Assembly: GCF_030462475.1 (NCBI RefSeq)
Contig: NZ_JASMRZ010000003.1
Coordinates: 110,886-174,885 of the forward strand
Direction of reading: 5' to 3'
Length of the DNA stretch: 64,000 bases
From: Variovorax sp. CAN15
GTDB taxonomy: Bacteria > Pseudomonadota > Gammaproteobacteria > Burkholderiales > Burkholderiaceae_C
How positions within the stretch are numbered: the first letter of the stretch is position 1; the number at the start of each line of letters is the position of its first letter. Below, in pieces: positions 40,722 to 47,753 of this stretch. Under the pieces are notes generated by a model. It made no database searches and was not told where the DNA came from. It saw nothing but the letters and a program-made list of their open reading frames with translations. The position numbers were made by a program, and so were the translations under genes.

Positions 40722-41624
40722 ACGGATTTCGACAAGCTCGGGACGTGGCGGCAGCGATTCCGGCAGACGCAGATCCCAGGCCAGGCCGCAGCGCTCGAAC
40801 AGCCTGAGCATCCACCAGCCCGGGTCCCATTCGCCAGGCGCGAGTCCCAGCCGGGCCGAGCCCGGATAGGCATGGTGGTTGTTGTGCCAGCTCTCGCCCA
40901 TGGTCAGCAGCGAAGTCCACGGAATATTGCGTCCCTGCACGGCGGCACCGCGCACTTCGTAGTTCATCTTGCCCTGGTTGTGCGCGAACCAGCCGATCAG
41001 CCAATGGCCCAGAACGCCGGCGGTGACGCGTGCGCACACGCCCCAGAAAACGAATGCCCATCCACCCCAGAGATGGAAGAGCAAGGCGATGGGCAATTGC
41101 TGGAGCATCCAGGTTCTTTCGAGCCAATGCAGGAAGCGATCGTTCGTGACAAGAGGTTCGATCCGGATGCCGGGTGGATTCGCAAGATGGAGTTCGCAGT
41201 GAAGCTGCCACCAGGCATCGGTCCAGAAACCGCGGCCGTGCCGCAGGTAGTCGTGGCAGACCGGCAGGCGTTGTGCATAGTCGCGCAACTCATGCTGGCG
41301 AAGAATGCCCAGCGGACCGGCCAGGCCGACGAGCACGCCGCAATAGATCAAGGTGCAGCGCAGCCATCGGGGGTATTGGAAGCTGTGATGAATCAGCTGG
41401 CGATGGCTGCCCAGCGAGTGGCCGAACAAGAGCACGAACGCGGTGCTCGCGACGAAGAGCGCGAGTGCATCCCACCGGAAAAAGAAAAGGCCGCCGACCA
41501 GCGCGGCGGCGGCCATGCCAGAGAACCAGAACGACTTGACTGGTGAATACAGAACTTCGCCTTCGCAGACGAAATCGGCTTGCCCCGCGTGAACCCGATG
41601 GTGATCGAGACCGGTGGACTGCAT
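40710..41624 (-). CDS. Acyl-CoA/fatty acid desaturase-like membrane protein
   Basis: A 304-residue membrane desaturase. The first histidine box is HSLGSHRQLIHHS (about residues 69-81) and the third is WHNNHHAYPGSAR (about 247-259), as in COG1398-type acyl desaturases. The usual second box HXXHH is replaced by QHELRDYAQRLPVCHDYLRH (about 109-128), a form I associate with a betaproteobacterial branch of the family. Hydrophobic segments give four main helices. The start at 41624 lies 10 bp after the stop of the upstream hypothetical gene. The 3' end overlaps creC by 12 bp, tail to tail. Confidence 0.84.
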   Translation of the reverse strand: MQSTGLDHHRVHAGQADFVCEGEVLYSPVKSFWFSGMAAAALVGGLFFFRWDALALFVASTAFVLLFGHSLGSHRQLIHHSFQYPRWLRCTLIYCGVLVGLAGPLGILRQHELRDYAQRLPVCHDYLRHGRGFWTDAWWQLHCELHLANPPGIRIEPLVTNDRFLHWLERTWMLQQLPIALLFHLWGGWAFVFWGVCARVTAGVLGHWLIGWFAHNQGKMNYEVRGAAVQGRNIPWTSLLTMGESWHNNHHAYPGSARLGLAPGEWDPGWWMLRLFERCGLAWDLRLPESLPPRPELVEIRSVM

Positions 41625-41634
41625 TGCAGGAAGC

Positions 41635-42240
41635 TCAGCGCCCGATCAGCGCGCAATAGGCTTCGCGCGTCTGCGGGCTCACCGCACGCAGTGCCTGCAG
41701 GTACTGAGTCTGGTGCTGCCCGATCATGCGGGCCGAGGCCACCGTCTTCGAGCGGCAATACCAGTGGCAGGTGTGCTGCAGCAGGAACAGCTCGGCCGAC
41801 ATCATGTAGGCCTTGGACTTGGGCGTGCGGCCCGCTTCGTTGCGCATCACGCCGGCGATGCCGCGTGCGTGGATGAGCAGTGCCTGGCGCATGTCGAAGG
41901 TCGCCGACGGAAAGAACTGGGTGAATAGCGGAATGGCCACCGGCAGCTTGCTCACGCGGGTGACGGGCTCGGGCATGCGCGAGAACTCGGCTGCGAAGCC
42001 GTCGACCTGGGCGGATAGTTTTTCCTCGGTGGTGTCCAGCAGTTGCCAGATCTGGCGGCGGCGCTCGGCGTCGTCTTCGCCAAGGCAGCGCATGTAGCCG
42101 GAGGTGAGGCTTTCCATCAGCTTCTCGATCTGGTAGCGGCCGAGGTGGCTGGCCAGCAGCGCTATGCGCAGGCGCTGTTCTCTGGACTTGAGAATGTAGA
42201 AGCCGGCGGCGACGAGTGCTACCAGGGTGAGGATTTCCAT
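41635..42240 (-). CDS. Conserved hypothetical protein, 201 aa, N-terminal membrane anchor
   Basis: Not recognised. Residues 1-17 (MEILTLVALVAAGFYIL) are a membrane anchor and the rest is soluble and mostly helical. The patterns ALLIHARGIAGVMRNEAGR (about 120-138) and MSAELFLLQHTCHWYCRSKTVASA (about 146-169) look conserved, and four Cys or His residues cluster there (HTCHWYC). Third-codon GC is as in neighbours. It is the gene before the desaturase in the same direction and follows PBP1A after a long hairpin. A desaturase-associated regulatory or electron-transfer role is possible but unproven. Confidence 0.65.
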   Translation of the reverse strand: MEILTLVALVAAGFYILKSREQRLRIALLASHLGRYQIEKLMESLTSGYMRCLGEDDAERRRQIWQLLDTTEEKLSAQVDGFAAEFSRMPEPVTRVSKLPVAIPLFTQFFPSATFDMRQALLIHARGIAGVMRNEAGRTPKSKAYMMSAELFLLQHTCHWYCRSKTVASARMIGQHQTQYLQALRAVSPQTREAYCALIGR

Positions 42241-42259
42241 GGATGCGGGAAGAAGGAGA

Positions 42260-42316
42260 AAAAGAGAAGGCGGGGAGCAGCGCCAAGTGTAGGCACCGCG
42301 ACCCGCCTTCTCTTTT
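42260..42316. terminator. Long inverted repeat after PBP1A, terminator-like
   Basis: AAAAGAGAAGGCGGG (42260-42274) and CCCGCCTTCTCTTTT (42302-42316) form a perfect 15-bp stem with a 27-base loop. On the minus strand it comes 32 bp after the PBP1A stop and ends in a T-rich run, so it can act as an intrinsic terminator separating PBP1A from the desaturase pair. The loop is longer than usual. Confidence 0.65.
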
Positions 42317-42348
42317 CAGCTCCGTGAAGAGCGTCGAAAAGCGTCCGG

Positions 42349-44748
42349 CTACCGGAAGAAATCGAGGATCCGGTTGCGCTCCTCCGGCGGGGGCGGCGCA
42401 CCCACGGGCGCGCCGGTGAGTTGCTCGACCGGCGGAGGCGGCGTGTCGCTGTTCTCCAGGCCCAGGCTCGCCACGTTGTGGCCCGGCGTGAAGTCGTCGA
42501 AGTACCACTCGCCGTCGATGCTCACCACGCCCTCGGGCTGGGCCGGATGCGTCACCGGCACGCCCTGCAGCGCGGTCTGCATGTAGCCGGTCCAGATCGG
42601 CAGGCTCAGGCTGCCGCCGGTCTCGCCGCGTACGCCGAGCTGGCGCGGCGTGTCGTAGCCGACCCATGCGATGCCCACCATGGTCGGCTGGAAGCCGGCG
42701 AACCATGTGTCGAAGGAATCGTTGGTGGTGCCGGTCTTGCCGTAGAGGTCGTCGCGCTTGAGTGCCTGGTAGGCCTTGAAGCCGGTGCCGTTTCGCACCA
42801 CGCTCTGCAGCAGCGAATCCATGATGAAGGCGTTGCGCTGCGGAATGGCGCGGCGCGTTTCGTCGAGCACGGGCGGCTCGGTTTCCATGATGACCTTGTC
42901 GCGCAGGTCGGTGACGCGGGTGACCAGGTAGGGATTGACGCGGTAGCCGCCGTTGGCGAATACCGAATAACCCACCGCCATCTGCATCGGCGTGACCGAG
43001 CCGGCGCCCAGGCCCATCGGCAGGTTCGCGGGCTGCTTGTCCTTGTCGAAGCCGAACTTCGTGACCCAGTCCTGCGCGTAGGGAGCGCCGATCGACTGCA
43101 GAACGCGCAGCGTTACCAGGTTCTTCGACTTCATCAGCGCGGTGCGCAGCGGCATCGGGCCCTCATAGGTTCCTTCGAAGTTCTTCGGCTCCCAAGGCTG
43201 GCCGCCATTGGCGCTGGCGTCGAAGTAAAGCGGTGCGTCGTTCACCACGGTGGCGGGCGTGAAGCCTTTTTCAAGCGCGGCCGAATAGATGAAGGGCTTG
43301 AAGCTCGAACCCGGCTGGCGCCAGGCCTGCGTGACGTGGTTGAACTTGTTCTTGCCGTAGTCGAAGCCGCCCACCAGCGCCTTGATGGCGCCGCTGCGCG
43401 GATCCATGCCGATGAAGGCGCCTTCGACCTCGGGCAGCTGCGTGATCTCCCAGGTGTTCTTCGGCGTCTTCGCCACGCGGATGACGGCGCCGCGGCGGAT
43501 CTTGATGTTGGGTGGCGCCTTCGCGGCAAGGCCCGACTGCGCGGGCTTCAGGCCCTCGCCGGTGATCTGGATGGTCTCGCCGTTCGCGCGCACCGCGCTG
43601 ATTTCCTTCGCGCTCGCGTCGAGCACCACGGCGGCGATCACGTCGCCGTTGTCGGGATGTTCGGCCAGCGCGTCGTCCACCGCTTCGTCGATCTCCTTCT
43701 GCTCGGCCGGCAGGTCGATGACCTTCTCGGGACCGCGGTAGGGCTGGCGGCGCTCGTAGTCCATGATGCCCTTGCGCAGCGATCTGTAGGCAGCCGCTTG
43801 GTCGGCCGCCACGATGGAGGTGTAGACCTTCATGCCGCTGGTGTAGATGCTGTCGCCGTATTGCGCGTACATCATCTGGCGCACCGTCTCGGCCACGTAC
43901 TCCGCGTGCAGACGGTTCGGATCGGCGGCGTCACGCAGGTGCAGCTCTTCCTTCTTCGCGGCGGCCGCCTGCTCAGCGGTGATGAAGCCGGTTTCCTGCA
44001 TGCGGTCGATCACATAGAGCTGGCGTGCGCGTGCGCGGCGCGGGTTGGCCACCGGGTTGTTTGCACCAGGGGCCTTCGGCAGGCCCGCCAGCATCGCGGC
44101 CTCGGCGATGGTGATGTTCTGCAGCGGCTTGCCGAAATAGGTTTCGGCCGCGGCGGCGAAACCGTAGGCGCGGTTTCCGAGGTAGATCTGGTTCAGGTAG
44201 ATCTCGAGGATCTGGTCTTTCGTGAGCTGCTGCTCCAGCCGCATCGCCAGCAGGATCTCGTAGGTCTTGCGGCTCAGCGTCCGCTCTGAGCTCAGGTACA
44301 CGTTGCGCGCCACCTGCATCGTGATGGTCGACGCGCCCTGCTGGCGACCGCCCTTCAGGCTGGCGACGGCTGCGCGCACGAAGCCCTTGTAGTCGACGCC
44401 GCCGTGGTCGTAGAAGCGCGCGTCCTCCACGGCCAGCACCGCATCCTTCATCACCTTCGGGATGTTGGCGAAGGGCGTGAGGTTGCGGCGCTCTTCACCG
44501 AATTCGCCGATCAGCTGGCCTTCGGTCGAATACACGCGAAGCGGCAGCTTGGGGCGGTAGTCGGAAAGCTCCGAGACATCGGGCAGCTTCGGATAGATGG
44601 TCACGACCGCGACGATGGCGGCGACCAGCACAACCAGCGCGCCGGAGCCGACACCGATGGCGCCCCAGCCGGCGACGCGCTTCCAGTTGAAGCGTGGTGG
44701 CGCCGCGCCGTCGTCGCCGGGGGCCTTGGAGTTTGAGCGTTTGAACAT
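42349..44748 (-). CDS. mrcA: Penicillin-binding protein 1A (bifunctional class A PBP)
   Basis: Synthesises and cross-links peptidoglycan. The 799-residue product has a cytoplasmic N terminus, one membrane helix (about residues 30-52), the GT51 glycosyltransferase domain with VEDARFYDHGGVD (catalytic Glu, about 108) and GASTITMQVARN, and the transpeptidase domain with the active Ser481 in GSSFKPF (SxxK 481-484) and KTGT near 640. An OB-like insert between domains (about 280-420) and a Pro-rich C terminus (PPPPVEQLTGAPVGAPPPPEE) are typical of the betaproteobacterial PBP1A. It is the third gene of a creD-GH3-PBP1A series, 17 bp after the glycosidase, suggesting CreBC-linked control. Confidence 0.92.
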   Translation of the reverse strand: MFKRSNSKAPGDDGAAPPRFNWKRVAGWGAIGVGSGALVVLVAAIVAVVTIYPKLPDVSELSDYRPKLPLRVYSTEGQLIGEFGEERRNLTPFANIPKVMKDAVLAVEDARFYDHGGVDYKGFVRAAVASLKGGRQQGASTITMQVARNVYLSSERTLSRKTYEILLAMRLEQQLTKDQILEIYLNQIYLGNRAYGFAAAAETYFGKPLQNITIAEAAMLAGLPKAPGANNPVANPRRARARQLYVIDRMQETGFITAEQAAAAKKEELHLRDAADPNRLHAEYVAETVRQMMYAQYGDSIYTSGMKVYTSIVAADQAAAYRSLRKGIMDYERRQPYRGPEKVIDLPAEQKEIDEAVDDALAEHPDNGDVIAAVVLDASAKEISAVRANGETIQITGEGLKPAQSGLAAKAPPNIKIRRGAVIRVAKTPKNTWEITQLPEVEGAFIGMDPRSGAIKALVGGFDYGKNKFNHVTQAWRQPGSSFKPFIYSAALEKGFTPATVVNDAPLYFDASANGGQPWEPKNFEGTYEGPMPLRTALMKSKNLVTLRVLQSIGAPYAQDWVTKFGFDKDKQPANLPMGLGAGSVTPMQMAVGYSVFANGGYRVNPYLVTRVTDLRDKVIMETEPPVLDETRRAIPQRNAFIMDSLLQSVVRNGTGFKAYQALKRDDLYGKTGTTNDSFDTWFAGFQPTMVGIAWVGYDTPRQLGVRGETGGSLSLPIWTGYMQTALQGVPVTHPAQPEGVVSIDGEWYFDDFTPGHNVASLGLENSDTPPPPVEQLTGAPVGAPPPPEERNRILDFFR

Positions 44749-44765
44749 GGGAAATGCCTGTTTGG

Positions 44766-46061
44766 CTAGCGAAAGGATTGGAGCCGCCGCGCGCTGCCGC
44801 GTTCCGGCGTCCGGAGTTCGAGCGTGCCTTGCAGCGCAGCGCGCTGCGCGCAATGCATCGCGTCGAAGTACTTGTCGTGGTCGAAGGCGATAAGCAGAAG
44901 ATCCACTCCGGCGTCGAGCGCACGGACGGTGGCGTCGCAGAGACCGCGGTTGTAGGCCGCGCCCATCGTGAGATCGTCGGTGACGAGCAGGCCCTGGTAG
45001 CCCCATTCGCCTCGAATCACCCGCTGCACGATTTTGCGCGAGAAAGAGACCGGATAAGCGGCGTCAAGTTCCGCAAGGATGACATGGCCCAGCATGATCG
45101 CCGCATCCGAATGTTTCGATACGTCTTGAAACGGCTTCCAGTCGTGCTCCGCGAGCCGGGCGACGGGTGTGTGCAGTTCGGCGGCGAAATGGTGGGTGTC
45201 CCCGGTCACGCCGGCCAGGCCGGGAAAGTGCTTGAGCGTGCCTCGTACGCCAGCGGATTCGAGGCCCAGCTCGTAAGCGAGCGCCACCTGCGCGGTGACC
45301 GCCGGGTCGGCCGATATGGCGCGTTCGTCGATGCGGGTGTGGAAGTCCCAGCGATCCGGCGCGCGCCCGGTGCGCAGGTCGACCACCGGGCTGAAGTTGA
45401 GCGTGATGCCGAGTGCGGCGAGCGCCCTGCCCTGCTGCGCGCCGTAGGCATGGGCGCGCTGGGTGAGTTCGTCGTCGGGCAGGTCGGCATCGTCGAGAAG
45501 CGAGGCGAGCACGGGCTGGCGTTCGACCAATGGGGACAGGCGGGAGACAGCGCCGCCTTCCTGGTCGGTCGCGACGATCAGCGGCGGCAGGCCGGCCGAA
45601 CGGCGCAGCGCCTGCAGCCCTGAGATCTCGTCGCGCAGCTCTTCCGCCGTGCGACCCCTGACATTGCGGCCGGTGACGAAGATGCCGCCGATCAGCCCCT
45701 TGCGTGCCAGTTCGCGCAGCTCCTTCGCGTCGTCATAGCCGACGATGAAATGTGCGCCCACCGCCTGCGCGAGCGGGCCTTCCATCGCATTCACTTCGGC
45801 GCGGTGCTGGCGCGACATCGCTTCGTTGCACAGCGCCGTGAGCACGGCCGCGATTGCCAGTCCCAGCGCCACGGGCCGCAGCCTGCCTTGTGCAAAGCGC
45901 CAAGCGATCGCGATGCTCGCAAGAAGCAAGGCCAGCAGCAGCGGCAGTTCCCACGCACGCATGAAGCGCAGGTGCGGGTCCTTCAGGTGCCAGGCCCAGA
46001 ACCACAGCACGGCCAGCGCCAGCCAGCCCGATGTACCGGCGATGACCCGCAGCAGCTTCAT
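44766..46061 (-). CDS. Glycoside hydrolase family 3 protein (NagZ-like) with N-terminal membrane helices
   Basis: A 431-residue GH3 enzyme. The signature KHFPGLAGVTGDTHH (about residues 265-279) matches the NagZ catalytic loop KHFPGHGD-type, including the His/Asp pair, and the nucleophile Asp is in VTDDLTMGAAYN (about 364-375). NagZ removes N-acetylglucosamine from 1,6-anhydro-muropeptides in the cytoplasm; here an N-terminal region of about 90 residues with three hydrophobic segments (WLALAVLWFWAW, PLLLALLLASIAIAW, VALGLAIAAVLTAL) probably fixes it to the membrane, so it may act on the other side. It overlaps creD by four bases (ATGA) and precedes PBP1A. Confidence 0.85.
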   Translation of the reverse strand: MKLLRVIAGTSGWLALAVLWFWAWHLKDPHLRFMRAWELPLLLALLLASIAIAWRFAQGRLRPVALGLAIAAVLTALCNEAMSRQHRAEVNAMEGPLAQAVGAHFIVGYDDAKELRELARKGLIGGIFVTGRNVRGRTAEELRDEISGLQALRRSAGLPPLIVATDQEGGAVSRLSPLVERQPVLASLLDDADLPDDELTQRAHAYGAQQGRALAALGITLNFSPVVDLRTGRAPDRWDFHTRIDERAISADPAVTAQVALAYELGLESAGVRGTLKHFPGLAGVTGDTHHFAAELHTPVARLAEHDWKPFQDVSKHSDAAIMLGHVILAELDAAYPVSFSRKIVQRVIRGEWGYQGLLVTDDLTMGAAYNRGLCDATVRALDAGVDLLLIAFDHDKYFDAMHCAQRAALQGTLELRTPERGSARRLQSFR

Positions 46062-47548
46062 GCGGCCGTCGGCGCTTCAAGTGCCGCTACGGGCGCGGCT
46101 TCGTTGCGGCGCGAGAGCGCGTACCAGTCGACCTTGCGCGTCACGAGCATCAATGTGGCCAGCATGCCGAAGATCAGCAGCGCACCCAGCAGCAGCGCAT
46201 TGCTTTCCGACGCCAGCAGGCCGTAGAGCGCACCGTACAGCAGTGCGACGAATGCGCCGAACGACATGCCGCGGCGCCAGCCGCCCAGCACCGCGCTGAA
46301 GTACACGGCCAGCAGCGCGACGCTCGCCGAGGCGGCGCCCGCGTAGGCCATCCAGAAGGCGAACTTCTCGGACAGCGCCAGCAGCAGCAGGAAGAAGAGC
46401 GCGATCGACAGGCCCACCAGCCCGTACTGGATCGGATGCAGGCGCAGCTTGCGGAACAGCTCGAACATGAAGGCGGCCATCAGCACCAGGCCGATGAAGA
46501 GCACGCCGTACTTGCCCGCGCGCGTGCTCATCGAATAGACGTTGATGGGCTGAGCGAGCGACACGTCGAAGGTCTGCAGCGGGCCCAGGTTCCGGCGCGC
46601 CGGAACTACGGCGGCAGCTGTCGCTGCCACATCGGCGCTGCTGGCCACATCCACTGCGCCGCCCCGGCCCGAGAGGCCTGCGCGTACCTGCTCGCGCGAC
46701 GAGGTCACGAGCGAGGACACGCGCCAGTGCGCGTCGAAGCCCTGTGGCGTCACGCTGCGCTCGGCCGCGAGAAAGCGGCCGCCGAAGCTGGGGTGTGCCC
46801 AGGGCGAGCTCAGGTGTGCGGTCGTCTCTTCGGCGATGGGCGTGATGGCGAGCGTGTCCTGTCCAACCAGCCCCAGCTTCATCTCGAAAGGAATCGGTGT
46901 GCCGGCCTGCCAGGCGGCGAGCGCGGCGCCGGTGACCGGTGCATGGATGCCGTTGGCGAACCAGGCATCGTCGTCAAGGCCCGGCACGCGTTGCCTGAAG
47001 CGCAGGGTTTCGCCGCCCATGCTCATGGTGGGCGAGCCGTCGAGGCCGCGCAGGTCGCTCACGTTGAAGGCGATGAGCGGCGCCTTGAACTCGATCTTCG
47101 AATCGGTCTCGCTGTGCGGCACGGCCTTGGGGTCGAAGGCGGTGAAGCCGCCGGAGAGCACCGCATCGAGCGTGTAGAAGGGAATCTTGAAGATGCCGCG
47201 ATAGCGTTCCTGTGGCGCCATCGTGCCCTCGATGTGCAGCTTGTCGGGGAACACCACGTGGGCCATTTCCTTGCTGCGCGGCTCCTGGCCGATCACCTTG
47301 CCCTGCGCGTTGCGCAGCGGCTCCATCCAGCGTTCCACGTAAGGCACCAGAAGCAGCGGGCCGACCATGGTCTGGCGGCCCGCGTAGGTGGAGGCGAGTT
47401 CGTCGGCAGCCTCGCGCTGGCTCTCGCCGCGGGCACGGTTGATCGAATCGATCTCCCCCAGCGGAATGCAAAGGAGCAGCAGCAGGAAAAGCAGGCCGGC
47501 GACCTTGGCCAGCATGGAACTCATCACGGCCCTGAGCAGCTGAAGCAT
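46058..47548 (-). CDS. creD: Cell envelope integrity protein CreD
   Basis: CreD is the inner membrane protein that CreBC induces when the cell wall is perturbed. The 496-residue product has an N-terminal helix (LLFLLLLLCIPLGEI, about residues 18-32), a large periplasmic domain with the family pattern RAAEERYRGIFKIPFYTLDAVLSGGF-like sequence and FVLAAERSVTPQGFDAHWRVSSL, and four to six C-terminal helices (YGVLFIGLVLMAAFMFELF onward). GAGGAGAG precedes the ATG at 47548. The glycosidase gene overlaps its stop. The plus-strand VIT/exosortase operon begins about 205 bp away on the other side of the shared control region. Confidence 0.93.
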   Translation of the reverse strand: MLQLLRAVMSSMLAKVAGLLFLLLLLCIPLGEIDSINRARGESQREAADELASTYAGRQTMVGPLLLVPYVERWMEPLRNAQGKVIGQEPRSKEMAHVVFPDKLHIEGTMAPQERYRGIFKIPFYTLDAVLSGGFTAFDPKAVPHSETDSKIEFKAPLIAFNVSDLRGLDGSPTMSMGGETLRFRQRVPGLDDDAWFANGIHAPVTGAALAAWQAGTPIPFEMKLGLVGQDTLAITPIAEETTAHLSSPWAHPSFGGRFLAAERSVTPQGFDAHWRVSSLVTSSREQVRAGLSGRGGAVDVASSADVAATAAAVVPARRNLGPLQTFDVSLAQPINVYSMSTRAGKYGVLFIGLVLMAAFMFELFRKLRLHPIQYGLVGLSIALFFLLLLALSEKFAFWMAYAGAASASVALLAVYFSAVLGGWRRGMSFGAFVALLYGALYGLLASESNALLLGALLIFGMLATLMLVTRKVDWYALSRRNEAAPVAALEAPTAA

Positions 47549-47631
47549 GTTTTTCTCTCCTCGTCTGTAGCGATGGCCGCGATGCTCGCCGCGCGAGCCG
47601 AAGGCCGTGTGAAGGGCACGGGCCGCCTCGC

Positions 47632-47647
47632 TTCACACAGACTTCAC
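47632..47647 (+). promoter_or_regulatory. CreB binding tag (cre tag)
   Basis: TTCAC-ACAGAC-TTCAC is an exact TTCAC-N6-TTCAC tag, the binding sequence of CreB in enterobacteria. It points toward the VIT-domain gene 107 bp downstream. It lies in the region shared with creD. The same match is not seen elsewhere in the window. A third half-site, GTGAA at 47609-47613, lies nearby in the opposite sense. Confidence 0.7.
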
Positions 47648-47753
47648 ACAGCGGATGCGGGCGGTCGACGACTTCAAGACGCCTTCCAACTGGCTTCTCG
47701 CGCGCTGGAGAAAGTTGCGGCCGTGCAAGTTCGCACGGACAAGGACCCCCGCC

